Source: Modestobacter sp. VKM Ac-2985
Lineage (GTDB): Bacteria > Actinomycetota > Actinomycetes > Mycobacteriales > Geodermatophilaceae
Reading direction: 5' to 3'
DNA: 64,000 nt
Assembly (NCBI RefSeq): GCF_026967925.1
Contig: NZ_JAPVBI010000002.1
Location: 248,001-312,000 of the forward strand
Below are positions 19,300 to 28,632 of the stretch, piece by piece (within the stretch, counting starts at the first letter, position 1; every line of letters starts with the position of its first letter). The position numbers were made by a program, and so were the translations under genes. The notes beneath the pieces are model-generated. The model did no database searches. It had not been told where the DNA came from and saw nothing but the letters and a program-made list of their open reading frames with translations.

Positions 19300-20934
19300 A
19301 TGAGCTCCGACCGCGCCGGCCAGCCGGCCCAGCCCTCCGACCTGGTCGACGTCCCGCACCTGGTGACCGCGTACTACACGGTCGAGCCGGATCCGCACGA
19401 CGTCGCCCAGCAGGTCACGTTCGGCACCTCCGGGCACCGGGGCTCCTCGCTGGACGGCGCGTTCAACGAGCCGCACATCCTGGCCACCACCCAGGCGATC
19501 TGCGAGTACCGCGCCCAGCAGGGGTACGACGGCCCGCTGTTCGTCGGCCGGGACACCCACGGGCTGTCCGAGCCGGCCTGGGTGAGCGCCCTGGAGGTGC
19601 TGGCCGCCAACGACGTGACCGTGCTGGTCGACGCCGCCGACCGGTACACGCCCACCCCCGCGGTCAGCCACGCCATCCTGCGGGCCAACCAGGGGAAGAC
19701 CTCCGGGCTGGCCGACGGCATCGTCGTCACCCCCTCGCACAACCCACCCCGGGACGGCGGCTTCAAGTACAACCCACCCTCGGGCGGGCCGGCCGACACC
19801 GACGCCACCGGCTGGATCGCCCAGCGGGCCAACGAGCTGCTGGCCACCGGTCTCGACGGGGTGCGCCGCATCCCGATAGCCCGGGCCCGGGCCGCGGCGC
19901 AGTCCTACGACTTCCTCGGCACCTACGTCGACGACCTGCCGCAGGTGCTGGACCTGGAGGCGGTGCGCAGCGCCGGGGTGCGGATCGGCGCCGACCCGCT
20001 CGGCGGGGCGAGCGTCGACTACTGGGGTGCGATCGCCGAACGGCACGGTCTGGACCTCACCGTCGTCAACCCGCTGGTCGACCCGACCTGGCGGTTCATG
20101 ACGCTGGACTGGGACGGCAAGATCCGGATGGACTGCTCCTCCCCCTCGGCGATGGCCTCACTGATCAGCGCGAAGGACCAGTTCCAGATCGCCACCGGCA
20201 ACGACGCCGACGCCGACCGGCACGGCATCGTCACCCCCGACGGCGGGTTGATGAACCCCAACCACTTCCTGGCCGTGGCGATCTCCTACCTCTTCAGCCA
20301 CCGCGACGGCTGGGGCGCCGAGACGGCGGTGGGCAAGACGCTGGTGTCCTCCTCCCTGATCGACCGGGTCGTCGCCGACCTGGGGCGCCGGCTGGTCGAG
20401 GTGCCGGTCGGGTTCAAGTGGTTCGTGCCCGGCCTGCTCGACGGGTCGGTCGGGTTCGGCGGCGAGGAGTCGGCCGGGGCGTCGTTCCTCCGCCGCGACG
20501 GTGGGGTGTGGACGACGGACAAGGACGGCATCCTGCTCGCCCTGCTGGCCTCGGAGATCCAGGCTGTGACCGGGAGTTCCCCCTCGGAACTGCATGCGTC
20601 ACTGACGCAACGGTTCGGGGAGTCTGCCTACGCCCGGGTCGACGCCGCAGCGACTCGGGAGGAGAAGGCCGCGCTCGGCAAGCTCTCCCCCGACGCCGTC
20701 ACCGCCACCGAGCTGGCCGGCGAGCCGATCACCGCGAAGCTCACGACGGCGCCCGGCAACGGCGCCGCGATCGGCGGGCTGAAGGTCACCACGGAGAACG
20801 CCTGGTTCGCCGCCCGCCCCTCGGGCACCGAGGACGTCTACAAGGTCTACGCGGAGTCCTTCAAGGGCCCCGACCACCTCGCCCAGGTCAGGGAAGAGGC
20901 CAAGGCCGTCGTCTCCGCCGCCCTCCAGAGGTGA
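19300..20934 (+). CDS. pgm: alpha-D-glucose phosphate-specific phosphoglucomutase
   Basis: The 544-residue enzyme interconverts glucose 1-phosphate and glucose 6-phosphate. It has [12 protein letters not shown] near residue 45, the phosphoserine loop [17 protein letters not shown] (about 145), the metal loop [10 protein letters not shown] (about 305), the sugar-binding [12 protein letters not shown], and the C-terminal phosphate-binding [15 protein letters not shown]. Length fits the bacterial Pgm family. It probably has its own promoter in the 77-base divergent gap, and is followed at once by a strong hairpin. Confidence 0.95.
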   Translation: MSSDRAGQPAQPSDLVDVPHLVTAYYTVEPDPHDVAQQVTFGTSGHRGSSLDGAFNEPHILATTQAICEYRAQQGYDGPLFVGRDTHGLSEPAWVSALEVLAANDVTVLVDAADRYTPTPAVSHAILRANQGKTSGLADGIVVTPSHNPPRDGGFKYNPPSGGPADTDATGWIAQRANELLATGLDGVRRIPIARARAAAQSYDFLGTYVDDLPQVLDLEAVRSAGVRIGADPLGGASVDYWGAIAERHGLDLTVVNPLVDPTWRFMTLDWDGKIRMDCSSPSAMASLISAKDQFQIATGNDADADRHGIVTPDGGLMNPNHFLAVAISYLFSHRDGWGAETAVGKTLVSSSLIDRVVADLGRRLVEVPVGFKWFVPGLLDGSVGFGGEESAGASFLRRDGGVWTTDKDGILLALLASEIQAVTGSSPSELHASLTQRFGESAYARVDAAATREEKAALGKLSPDAVTATELAGEPITAKLTTAPGNGAAIGGLKVTTENAWFAARPSGTEDVYKVYAESFKGPDHLAQVREEAKAVVSAALQR

Positions 20935-20939
20935 CGCCC

Positions 20940-20966
20940 GGGGGCAGAAATGGCATTTCTGCCCCC
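20940..20966. terminator. perfect hairpin between convergent pgm and nuclease-like gene
   Basis: A 12-base-pair perfect stem (GGGGGCAGAAAT with ATTTCTGCCCCC) surrounds a three-base loop. It lies five bases after the pgm stop and two bases from the end of the opposing gene, so it can act as a two-way terminator. Its core is shared with the palindrome at 21890-21925. Confidence 0.85.
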
Positions 20967-20968
20967 GC

Positions 20969-21880
20969 TCACGAGTCCAACGCGAGCCGGACGCGGGCGA
21001 TGACGGACTCCAGGTCACGCAGGTCATGGGCGGCCAGCCGGATCACACGCCAGCCGGCGGAGAGCAGGCGGGCGTACCGCGCGTCGTCTCGAACGATCTG
21101 CTCAGCGTCGAAGTGGTGGGCACCCTCGTACTCGACGGCCAGTCGTTCCTCGGGGAAGCCGAGGTCCACCCGCGCCACCTCAACGCCGCCGTCGAGGACC
21201 GGGAGCTGCGGGACGGGGCAGAGACCTGCCAGCACGAGCGCGACCCGGACCCTCGACTCCGGTGGGGACTCGGCCCGCGGATCGACGAGTGGGACCGCAC
21301 GTCGGACCTTTGTGACACCCCAGCGACCGATGCCGTGCTCCGCCATCGTCGCCAACTCGTGCTCGGTCACGCGGCCGGCGCGGACCATGGCATCGAGCGC
21401 GGCGATGGCGGTGCCCAGCGGTTCCAGGGCGGCGACGTCCCATGCGGTTCGACGGGCCGTGGTGACGGGGACGTCGTCGATGAGCACGACGTCGGACGGC
21501 CGCAGAGCGGTGCGGTGCACCCGGACCTCGCGCGGACCCCTCCACTCGACGTCCGGTTGCCGGACGACGGTCACCGGGTCACGGGCCCCGGCGAAGGGTG
21601 CACCGTGCCAGGCGGCCGCCGAGTGACCTCCGATCGCTGCGCCGTCAGGCAGCAGCAGCGCCACACCCCGGCACCGCAATCGGTGGTCGAAGGGCAGGGC
21701 TGGATCGGCGTACACGCCCTGGACGAGCCGCCGGTAGCTCAACGTGCGCAGTTCCTTGACGGTCAGGTCCCCGGCTGCCACGGCGTGGCTGCCGACGAAG
21801 ACGCCGGTGAGGCGATGAGTGCGATTGGACACCCACGAGAGACTGGCGGAGTACCCGTCGGCCCTGCTGCCGTCGTCCAC
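20969..21880 (-). CDS. DUF559/AbiEi-like protein with Vsr-type nuclease fold
   Basis: This 303-residue protein starts with an AbiEi-like winged helix region: LTVKELRTLSYRRLVQGVYA, then GGHSAAAWHG. It ends in a DUF559-type domain with ARVDLGFPEERLAVEYEGAHH and GWRVIRLAAHDL, where the Asp, Glu and the ExK-like core resemble very-short-patch repair nucleases. The catalytic Lys is replaced by Glu in VEYEG, as in many members. Such genes are common single copies in actinobacteria, and the function is unproven. A real toxin-antitoxin role is not supported, as no antitoxin partner is next to it. It sits between two related palindromes. Confidence 0.7.
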   Translation of the reverse strand: MDDGSRADGYSASLSWVSNRTHRLTGVFVGSHAVAAGDLTVKELRTLSYRRLVQGVYADPALPFDHRLRCRGVALLLPDGAAIGGHSAAAWHGAPFAGARDPVTVVRQPDVEWRGPREVRVHRTALRPSDVVLIDDVPVTTARRTAWDVAALEPLGTAIAALDAMVRAGRVTEHELATMAEHGIGRWGVTKVRRAVPLVDPRAESPPESRVRVALVLAGLCPVPQLPVLDGGVEVARVDLGFPEERLAVEYEGAHHFDAEQIVRDDARYARLLSAGWRVIRLAAHDLRDLESVIARVRLALDS

Positions 21881-21889
21881 AGGTCCGGC

Positions 21890-21925
21890 CCCCGAGGGCA
21901 GAAATGGCCATTTCTGCCCTCGGGG
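21890..21925. terminator. perfect 36-base palindrome after glpK
   Basis: Two 18-base arms are perfectly complementary with no spacer; the inner part is AGGGCAGAAATGG on one arm. It lies 20 bases after the stop of glpK (minus strand) and ten bases before the start of the nuclease-like gene. It probably ends glpK transcription. Its core matches the hairpin at 20940-20966. Confidence 0.8.
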
Positions 21926-21945
21926 TCAGGCGGAGCGGCGCGGGG

Positions 21946-23463
21946 TCAGGTGACGTCCTCGTCGACCCAGTCCAGCGACTTGGTGACCGCCTTCTGCCAG
22001 TTGCGGTAGTAGCGCTCCCGCTCCTCGGTGGGCATCTGCGGGTCCCAGCGCTTGTCCTCGGCCCACTTGGCGGTGAGCTCGTCGAGGTCGGACCAGAAGC
22101 CGACGGCGAGGCCGGCGGCGTAGGCCGCACCGAGCGCGGTGGTCTCGGGGATCTTCGGCCGGATCACCGGGACGCCGAGCAGGTCGGCCTGGAACTGCAT
22201 GAGCAGCTCGTTGCCGACCATCCCGCCGTCCACCCGGAGCTCGGTCAGGTCGACCCCGGAGTCGGCGTTCATCGCGTCCAGCACCTCGCGGGTCTGGTAC
22301 GCGGTCGCCTCCAGGACGGCGCGGGCCAGGTGGCCCTTGTTGACGAACCGGGTCAGCCCGACGACGGCGCCGCGGGCGTCCGCGCGCCAGTGCGGCGCGA
22401 ACAGCCCGGAGAAGGCGGGGACGAAGTAGGAGCCGCCGTTGTCGTCGACCGTGCGGGCCAGCTCCTCGATCTCCGGGGCGGTCTTGATCATCCCCAGGTT
22501 GTCCCGGACCCACTGCACCAGCGAGCCGGTGACCGCGATCGAGCCCTCCAGCGCGTACACCGGCTTGGCGTCCCCGAGCTGGTAGCACAGCGTGGTGAGC
22601 AGCCCGTTCTCCGACGGGACGGCCTCCTCGCCGGTGTTGAGCAGCATGAAGTTGCCGGTGCCGTAGGTGTTCTTGGCCATGCCCTTGGTGAAGCAGACCT
22701 GGCCGAACGTGGCCGCCTGCTGGTCACCGAGCGAGCCGGCGATCGGCACCCCGGCCAGGAAGCCGGCCTTGCGGCCCTTGCCGTACTCCTCGGAGTTGGA
22801 GCGGATCTCCGGGAGCATGGACATCGGGATGCCCATCTCCTCGGCGATGTCGGCGTCCCAGGCCAGCTTCCGGTAGTCCATCAGCATGGTGCGGGAGGCG
22901 TTGGAGACGTCGGTGAGGTGCAGCCCGCCGTCCGCTCCGCCGGTCATGTTCCAGATCAGCCAGGAGTCGATGGTGCCCATGAGCAGCTCGCCGCGCTCGG
23001 CCTTCTCCCGGGCGCCGTCGACGTTGTCCAGGATCCAGCGGACCTTGGGGCCGGCGAAGTAGGTGGCCAGTGGCAGGCCGACCTTGTCCTTGTACCGGTC
23101 GGCGCCGCCACCGAGGGCGCCGAGCTCCTCGCAGATCTTGCCGGTGCGGGTGTCCTGCCAGACGATCGCGTTGTAGACCGGTTCCCCGGTCGCGCGGTCC
23201 CAGACCACCGCGGTCTCCCGCTGGTTGGTGATCCCGACGGCGACGATGTCGGAGGTGCCGGCGTCGCTGCGGGCCAGCGCCTGGCCGACCACCTCGCGGG
23301 TGTTCCGCCAGATCTCCATCGCGTCGTGCTCGACCCATCCCGCCCGCGGGAAGATCTGCTCGTGCTCCTTCTGGCCGACGGACACGACGGCGCCGTCGTG
23401 GTCGAAGATCATGCACCGGGTGCTGGTGGTGCCCTGGTCGATGGCGGCTACGTACTGGGCCAT
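21946..23463 (-). CDS. glpK: glycerol kinase 1
   Basis: This 505-residue FGGY kinase makes glycerol 3-phosphate. It has the start motif [32 protein letters not shown], the glycerol-binding [22 protein letters not shown], and [18 protein letters not shown] lies seven to eight bases before the ATG. It follows glpF on the minus strand, and the pair forms the uptake and trapping unit. A second, diverged kinase gene lies a few kb away at 24424-25926. Confidence 0.95.
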   Translation of the reverse strand: MAQYVAAIDQGTTSTRCMIFDHDGAVVSVGQKEHEQIFPRAGWVEHDAMEIWRNTREVVGQALARSDAGTSDIVAVGITNQRETAVVWDRATGEPVYNAIVWQDTRTGKICEELGALGGGADRYKDKVGLPLATYFAGPKVRWILDNVDGAREKAERGELLMGTIDSWLIWNMTGGADGGLHLTDVSNASRTMLMDYRKLAWDADIAEEMGIPMSMLPEIRSNSEEYGKGRKAGFLAGVPIAGSLGDQQAATFGQVCFTKGMAKNTYGTGNFMLLNTGEEAVPSENGLLTTLCYQLGDAKPVYALEGSIAVTGSLVQWVRDNLGMIKTAPEIEELARTVDDNGGSYFVPAFSGLFAPHWRADARGAVVGLTRFVNKGHLARAVLEATAYQTREVLDAMNADSGVDLTELRVDGGMVGNELLMQFQADLLGVPVIRPKIPETTALGAAYAAGLAVGFWSDLDELTAKWAEDKRWDPQMPTEERERYYRNWQKAVTKSLDWVDEDVT

Positions 23464-23485
23464 GCGAGTACCTCCTACAGAAGGA

Positions 23486-23511
23486 GGGGCCGGAATCGCG
23501 ACTCCGGCCCC
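23486..23511 (-). other. hairpin in the glpF-glpK intergenic gap
   Basis: GGGGCCGGA and TCCGGCCCC pair as a nine-base stem with an eight-base loop, in the 62-base gap between glpF and glpK. It could reduce transcription into glpK or protect the glpF message. No T-run follows. Confidence 0.4.
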
Positions 23512-23525
23512 CGGAAGGGGTCGGG

Positions 23526-24263
23526 TCAGAGGTTGACGTGGGAGAGCGCGCCGGCGAGGACGGCGCCGATGATCGGGCCGACGATCGGCACCCAGGCGTA
23601 GCCCCAGTTGCTGTGGGTCTTGCCGCGGATCGGGAGGATGGCGTGCGCGATGCGCGGCCCGAGGTCACGGGCCGGGTTGATGGCGTAGCCGGTCGGACCA
23701 CCGAGCGAGGCGCCGATGCCGACGACCAGCAGGGCGACGGCCAGCGGCCCGATCTCGGTCGGGGTGTCCCCGAACCGCAGGACGATGTAGACGAGGACGA
23801 ACGTGCCGACGGCCTCGGTCACCACGTTGTCCTTGACGGTGCCGATGGCCGGCCCGGTCGCGAAGGTGCCCAGCTGGGTGCCGGCGGCGTCCGGGTCGTT
23901 GTAGTGCCCGTAGTAGGCCAGGTAGGCGACGACCGCCCCGAGGAAGGCGCCGAGCAGCTGGCCGGCGAAGTACACCAGCGTGCTGGCGATGCTGACGTCG
24001 ACGCCGGGGGCGTACTCCTCGGCCCCGCTGACCCACAGGCCGACGGTGACGGCCGGGTTGATGTGCGCTCCCGAGGTGGCCGCGGCGAAGACGCCGGCGA
24101 AGACGGCGAGCCCCCAGCCGAAGATGATGACGATCCAGCCGCTGCCGTTGCCGTTGGTCTTGGGCAGCACGACGTTGGCGACCACGCCGACGCCGAGCAG
24201 CAGCAGGATCCCGGTGCCGAGTACTTCACTGCCGAAGACGGTCCAGAGACCGACGGTGTCCAC
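23526..24263 (-). CDS. glpF: glycerol facilitator (aquaglyceroporin)
   Basis: This 245-residue membrane protein is of the MIP family. The two half-helices carry the NPA signature: [14 protein letters not shown] near residue 70 and [13 protein letters not shown] near residue 200. The Asp after the second NPAR is the usual mark of glycerol facilitators as opposed to pure water channels. Six membrane segments can be seen. It is the first gene of the glpF-glpK unit and matches gylC of the Streptomyces gyl operon. Candidate operator at 24399-24420. Confidence 0.93.
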   Translation of the reverse strand: MDTVGLWTVFGSEVLGTGILLLLGVGVVANVVLPKTNGNGSGWIVIIFGWGLAVFAGVFAAATSGAHINPAVTVGLWVSGAEEYAPGVDVSIASTLVYFAGQLLGAFLGAVVAYLAYYGHYNDPDAAGTQLGTFATGPAIGTVKDNVVTEAVGTFVLVYIVLRFGDTPTEIGPLAVALLVVGIGASLGGPTGYAINPARDLGPRIAHAILPIRGKTHSNWGYAWVPIVGPIIGAVLAGALSHVNL

Positions 24264-24316
24264 GAGTAGGCGCTCCTCACGACGGGCCCGCGGCGTCGCG
24301 GACCGGGTGGGTCGGT

Positions 24317-24352
24317 GACGGGACTGTGGTGGTGATCACCACGCGTCCCGTC
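24317..24352. promoter_or_regulatory. nested inverted repeat upstream of glpF
   Basis: GACGGGA and TCCCGTC flank a perfect 14-base palindrome, GTGGTGATCACCAC (24329-24342). It lies between the end of glycerol kinase 2 and the start of glpF, both on the minus strand. It may be the terminator of the kinase 2 transcript or an additional operator for glpF. Confidence 0.45.
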
Positions 24353-24398
24353 GTGCGAGGACCGTAGGAGGCTGAGTGTGAGCTGGACAACAGTCGGG

Positions 24399-24420
24399 GT
24401 CCGACATGGTCGTACCGACC
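24399..24420. promoter_or_regulatory. candidate GylR/IclR operator upstream of glpF
   Basis: GTCCGAC is followed ten bases on by GGTCGTACCGACC. Read on the other strand this site shares CGACCATGTC followed by GGAC with the site at 26670-26686, which reads CGACCATGTC followed by AGAC. The two sites lie in the two control regions of the glycerol genes, so they are probably bound by the IclR-type regulator at 25919-26614. Confidence 0.5.
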
Positions 24421-24423
24421 GGC

Positions 24424-25926
24424 TCAGGGAGCTCCCCAGGCGATGCTGAGCTCCACCGCGCGCTCCCAGCACCGGTACTCCGCGGTCAGTGCTCGGGCCC
24501 GTTCGGGGGTGGGCGTCCACTGCGCGGACCGGTGCCAGTTCCGGCGCAGCGCCTCGATGTCCGACCACACCCCGACGGCGAGGCCGGCCGCGTAGGCCGC
24601 ACCCAGCGACACCGTCTCCCCCACCATCGGCCGCACCACCGGGGTGTCCAGCGCATCGGCCACGAACTGCATGAGGAGGTTGTTGGTGGTCATCCCGCCG
24701 TCCACCCGCAGGGCCGGCAGCGAGAGGCCGGAGTCCGCCGCCATCGCCTGCACCACGTCGCGGGTCTGCCAGCCGGTGGCCTCCAGCACCGCCCGGGCCA
24801 GGTGCCCCTTGGTGACGTAGGAGGTCAGCCCGGCGACCAGGCCGCGGGCCTCACCCCGCCAGTGCGGGGCGAGCAGACCGGAGAACGCCGGGACGACGTA
24901 GCAGCCGCCGTTGTCGGCGACCGTGCGCGCCAGGGTCTCCACCTCCGCGGCCGAGCCGATCAGGCCGAGCCCGTCCCGCAGCCACTGCACCAGCGCCCCA
25001 GCGACGGCGACGGACCCCTCCAGCGCGTAGCGCGGCGCCTCCCCGGCCAGCTGGTAGGCCACCGTGCTGATCGACCCGGACCGGGTGCGCACCAGCTCGG
25101 TGCCGGTGTTCTGCAGCAGGAAGCTGCCCGTGCCGTAGGTGCACTTGGCCTCCCCGGGGGCGAAGCAGGCCTGGCCGAACAGCGCCGCCTGCTGGTCGCC
25201 CAGCGCCCCGGCGATCGGCAGCGACCGGTTGAGCGCAGTGGCCTGGCCGAGGATGCCGACCGAGGGTCGGATCTCCGGCAGCATCTCCGCCGGGATGTCG
25301 AAGAAGGCCAGCAGGTCGGGGTCCCACCGGCAGCTGCGCACGTCCATCAGCAGGGTGCGGCTGGCGTTGGTCACGTCGGTGACGTGGACGCCGCCGTCCG
25401 GCCCGCCGGTGAGGTTCCAGATCAGCCAGGTCTCCATCGTGCCGAACAGCAGCTCACCGCGTTCGGCGCGCTCCCGGGCGCGCGGCACGTGGTCGAGGAT
25501 CCAGCGCAGCCGCGGGCCGGAGAAGTAGCCGGCGATCGCCATCCCGCTGCGCTCGGCGACCAGGCCGGCGTCGGGTCGCGCGGCCAGCTCCGTCACCAGG
25601 TCGGCGGTGCGGGTGTCCTGCCAGACCAGCGCGCGGGTCACCGGCCGGCCGGTCACCCGGTCCCAGACCACGGTGGTCTCCCGCTGGTTGGCGATGCCCA
25701 GGGCCACGACGTCCCCGGCGTCCGGCACGTCGCCGAGCACCTGTGCAGCGGTCCGCTGGGTGTTCGCCCAGATCTCCATCGGGTCGTGCTCGACCCAGCC
25801 GGGGCGGGGGAAGTACTGGTGGTGCTCGCGCTGGCGGACGGCGACCATCCGGCCGCCCCGGTCGAAGACCAGCGACCGCGTCGACGTCGTCCCCTGGTCG
25901 ACGGCGAGCACGTAGCGGTCAGCCAC
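24424..25926 (-). CDS. glycerol kinase 2 (paralogue)
   Basis: This 500-residue FGGY kinase has [58 protein letters not shown] and YGTGSFLLQNTG. These are the same catalytic motifs as glycerol kinase 1, but the sequences have clearly drifted. The start is the GTG at 25926, which overlaps the end of the IclR regulator gene by eight bases; earlier in-frame codons lie deep in that gene. It is likely co-expressed with the regulator. It may be a second glycerol kinase or act on a related polyol. Confidence 0.88.
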   Translation of the reverse strand: MADRYVLAVDQGTTSTRSLVFDRGGRMVAVRQREHHQYFPRPGWVEHDPMEIWANTQRTAAQVLGDVPDAGDVVALGIANQRETTVVWDRVTGRPVTRALVWQDTRTADLVTELAARPDAGLVAERSGMAIAGYFSGPRLRWILDHVPRARERAERGELLFGTMETWLIWNLTGGPDGGVHVTDVTNASRTLLMDVRSCRWDPDLLAFFDIPAEMLPEIRPSVGILGQATALNRSLPIAGALGDQQAALFGQACFAPGEAKCTYGTGSFLLQNTGTELVRTRSGSISTVAYQLAGEAPRYALEGSVAVAGALVQWLRDGLGLIGSAAEVETLARTVADNGGCYVVPAFSGLLAPHWRGEARGLVAGLTSYVTKGHLARAVLEATGWQTRDVVQAMAADSGLSLPALRVDGGMTTNNLLMQFVADALDTPVVRPMVGETVSLGAAYAAGLAVGVWSDIEALRRNWHRSAQWTPTPERARALTAEYRCWERAVELSIAWGAP

Positions 25927-26614
25927 TGCTGTGCCCCAGCTCGCGGGACACCGCGTGCGCGGCGTCGGTGACCATGGCCAGCAGCAGGCTGCGCGGCACG
26001 CCACGGCCGTCGAACAGCGAGGTCACCGGCCCGCTGACGCCCAGGGCAGCGACCACCAGGCCACCCGCGGTCCGGACCGGTGCGGCGATCGCACCCATCC
26101 CCGGCTCGTGCTCGCCCCGCTCGGCCGCCCAGCCCCGGGTGCGCACCTCGGCGAGCTCGGCCGGGGGGGCGGGCGCGTGCGCCATCAGCACCGTGCCGAG
26201 CGCGGTGCTGCGCGCGGGCAGGGTGGTGCCGACCTCCAGCACCTGCGCGGAGTCGTCGGGGCGGAAGACGTGGTGGACGACGACGACCTCCGTGCCGATC
26301 AGGGTGGCCAGCCGTACCGCGTGCCCGCTGCGGGCGGCCAGGGCGTCTGCCCAGTTCGAGGAGCGGGCCCGCAGCTCGTTCACGTCGAGCGGCGTGCCCA
26401 GCCGTAGCAACCCGGGGCCCAGGGCGTAGCGGCCGGTGGCGGGGTCCTGCTCCACGAAGCCGACGCTCAGCAGGGTGCGGAGCAGGCTGTGCGCGGTGGT
26501 CTTGGCCAGCCCGACCGCCGCGGCGATGTCGGTGACCCCGAGCCTGCCGCCGGAGCCGGCCACCACGCGCAGGATCGCCGCTGCCCGCTCGATGGACTGC
26601 ACGGTGCCCGGCAC
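25919..26614 (-). CDS. gylR: IclR-family regulator, GylR-like
   Basis: The 231-residue regulator starts at GTG 26614, just before TVQSIERAAAILRVV, the usual IclR start. Winged helix: VTDIAAAVGLAKTTAHSLLRT. The effector domain follows, with STALGTVLMAHAP and a late GVSGP. In Streptomyces the IclR-type GylR represses glycerol genes gylCABX (facilitator, kinase, dehydrogenase). The same gene types surround this one, so the same role is inferred. It is divergent from glpD and overlaps the start of kinase 2. Confidence 0.82.
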   Translation of the reverse strand: MPGTVQSIERAAAILRVVAGSGGRLGVTDIAAAVGLAKTTAHSLLRTLLSVGFVEQDPATGRYALGPGLLRLGTPLDVNELRARSSNWADALAARSGHAVRLATLIGTEVVVVHHVFRPDDSAQVLEVGTTLPARSTALGTVLMAHAPAPPAELAEVRTRGWAAERGEHEPGMGAIAAPVRTAGGLVVAALGVSGPVTSLFDGRGVPRSLLLAMVTDAAHAVSRELGHSSG

Positions 26615-26669
26615 GACGCCCGACGCTAGGCCATCCCGGGCCCGGATGGTGACCCAGCACACCTGGGTT

Positions 26670-26686
26670 GTCCGACCATGTCAGAC
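26670..26686. promoter_or_regulatory. candidate operator between gylR and glpD
   Basis: Two self-palindromic GTCNGAC units (GTCCGAC at 26670 and GTCAGAC at 26680) sit ten bases apart, one helical turn, in the divergent gap. Related sequence lies upstream of glpF at 24399-24420. The position suits control of both glpD and the regulator-kinase 2 unit. Confidence 0.55.
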
Positions 26687-26772
26687 AGCGGGCGTCGACG
26701 GCCTTCCCGGCGCCGACCTACCGTGGCATCGTGCGCCGTCGTCGGCGACGGCCCGTACCGAGGAGTTCCCCC

Positions 26773-28503
26773 ATGACGGCAGTCCGCCCACTCGGTCCCG
26801 AGCAGCGCGCCCAGGCCTGGGCCGACCTCGCGGCCGGCGAGTTCGAGGTCCTGGTGATCGGCGGCGGGGTGACCGGTGCCGGTGTCGCGCTGGACGCTGC
26901 CACCCGCGGGCTCCGGACGGCGCTGGTCGAGGCCCGTGACTTCGCCAGCGGCACCTCCTCGCGCTCCTCCAAGCTCTTCCACGGCGGGCTGCGCTACCTG
27001 GAGCAGTTCGACTTCGGCCTGGTCCGGGAGGCGCTGCACGAGCGCGACCTGTCGGTCAACCGGATCGCCCCGCACCTGGTCAAGCCGGTGCCGTTCCTCT
27101 ACCCGCTCACCCACCGCGGCTGGGAGCGGCCCTACGTCACCGCCGGGCTCGCCCTCTACGACGGGCTCGCCCGACTCGGCTCGCTGTCCGACCCGATGCC
27201 CGCGCAGAAGCACCTGACCCGGACCGGCGCCCGCCGGATGTTCCCCGCGCTCAAGCCCGACGCTTTCGTCGGCGCCGTCCGCTACTACGACGCCCAGGCC
27301 GACGACGCCCGGCACACCCTGACCGTGGCCCGCACCGCCGCCGCCTACGGGGCGACCGTGCTCAATTCGGCCGAGGTGGTCTCCTTCGAGCACGCCGGCG
27401 GCCGGGTGGTCGGTGCGCGCGTCCGGGACGTGGAGACCGGCAACGAGGTCGACGTCCGCAGCGAGGTGGTCGTCAACGCCACCGGGGTCTGGACCGACGA
27501 CATCCAGACGCTGGTCGGCGGCCGCGGCCGCTTCCACGTGCGGGCCAGCAAGGGCGTGCACATCGTCGTCCCCCGGGACCGGATCAACGGCGAGGCGGGG
27601 CTGATCCTGCGCACCGAGAAGTCGGTGCTGTTCGTCATCCCGTGGGGCAGCCACTGGATCATCGGGACGACGGACACCGACTGGGAGCTGGACAAGGCGC
27701 ACCCGGCCGCCAGCCGGGCCGACATCGACTACATCCTCAACCACGTCAACGAGGTGCTGTCCGTCCCGCTGACGCACGACGACATCACCGGGGTCTACGC
27801 CGGGTTGCGCCCGCTGCTGTCCGGGGAGAGCGAGTCGACCAGCCAGCTGTCCCGGGAGCACGCCGTCGCCCGGCCGATGCCCGGGGTGATCGCCGTCGCC
27901 GGCGGGAAGTACACGACGTACCGGCCGATGGCCGCCGACGCCGTGGACGCCGTGGCCGAGGACGTCACCCGCCGGGTCCCGCCGAGCGTCACCGAGAACA
28001 TCCCGCTGGTCGGTGCCGAGGGCTACGCGGCGATGGTCAACAGCCTCGACGGGCTCTCCGACCGCTGGGGCATCCCCCGCTTCCGTGCCGAACACCTGCT
28101 CAACCGGTTCGGCTCGCTGACCCCCGAGGTGCTCGACCTGGCCGCCGACGCACCCGAGCTCCTCGACCCGGTGCCCGGTGCCGAGGAGTACCTGATGGTG
28201 GAGATGGTGTGGGGGTGCGCGCACGAGGCCGCGCTGCACCTGGACGACCTGCTGGCCCGGCGCACCCGGATCTCCATCGAGACGCCGCACCGCGGGGTGG
28301 AGTCCGCCGAGCCGGTCGCCCGGGCCGTCGCCGGCGTGCTCGGCTGGGACGAGGAGCGGATCGTCAGCGAGGTGCAGAGCTACACGGCGCGGGTGGAGGC
28401 CGAACGGCGCTCGCAGGAGGCCACCGACGACCAGGAGGCCGACGCCGCGCGGATCGCTGCACCGGACACCCGCGCCGTCGCCGTGGGCCGCGCCCTGGGC
28501 TGA
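26773..28503 (+). CDS. glpD: aerobic glycerol-3-phosphate dehydrogenase
   Basis: The 576-residue FAD enzyme oxidises glycerol 3-phosphate to dihydroxyacetone phosphate at the membrane. It has the dinucleotide fold VLVIGGGVTGAGVALDAATRG, the family signature SSRSSKLFHGGLRYLEQ, GTTDTDWE, and AGGKYTTYRPMA. The start is ATG 26773 with AGGAG ten bases upstream. It matches gylB in Streptomyces. It ends before a strong 18-base-pair hairpin. Confidence 0.95.
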   Translation: MTAVRPLGPEQRAQAWADLAAGEFEVLVIGGGVTGAGVALDAATRGLRTALVEARDFASGTSSRSSKLFHGGLRYLEQFDFGLVREALHERDLSVNRIAPHLVKPVPFLYPLTHRGWERPYVTAGLALYDGLARLGSLSDPMPAQKHLTRTGARRMFPALKPDAFVGAVRYYDAQADDARHTLTVARTAAAYGATVLNSAEVVSFEHAGGRVVGARVRDVETGNEVDVRSEVVVNATGVWTDDIQTLVGGRGRFHVRASKGVHIVVPRDRINGEAGLILRTEKSVLFVIPWGSHWIIGTTDTDWELDKAHPAASRADIDYILNHVNEVLSVPLTHDDITGVYAGLRPLLSGESESTSQLSREHAVARPMPGVIAVAGGKYTTYRPMAADAVDAVAEDVTRRVPPSVTENIPLVGAEGYAAMVNSLDGLSDRWGIPRFRAEHLLNRFGSLTPEVLDLAADAPELLDPVPGAEEYLMVEMVWGCAHEAALHLDDLLARRTRISIETPHRGVESAEPVARAVAGVLGWDEERIVSEVQSYTARVEAERRSQEATDDQEADAARIAAPDTRAVAVGRALG

Positions 28504-28521
28504 TCCGCCGGGCAGCTGCAC

Positions 28522-28561
28522 ACGAGGCCGCCGCCTCCCTGTGGGGAGGCGGCGGCCTCGT
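28522..28561 (+). terminator. strong hairpin terminator of glpD
   Basis: An uninterrupted 18-base-pair stem (ACGAGGCCGCCGCCTCCC with its complement) surrounds the loop TGTG. It begins 19 bases after the glpD stop. No T-run follows. Confidence 0.85.
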
Positions 28562-28609
28562 CGCGTCCGGCGCCGGGACAGTGACCCATCTCGCCTCCCG
28601 ATGCACCGG

Positions 28610-28622
28610 TGTATCCAATACA
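28610..28622. promoter_or_regulatory. candidate TetR operator
   Basis: TGTATCCAATACA has five-base inverted arms around CCA in an AT-rich patch just before the TetR gene. This size and position fit autoregulation by the TetR protein. The patch also supplies the likely promoter. Confidence 0.6.
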
Positions 28623-28632
28623 GTGCTGCATC

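Noticed and set aside
20969-21880. AbiE-type toxin-antitoxin system
   Set aside because: Only an AbiEi-like N-terminal resemblance is present; no AbiEii nucleotidyltransferase partner is adjacent, and the C-terminal domain is of the DUF559 nuclease-like type.
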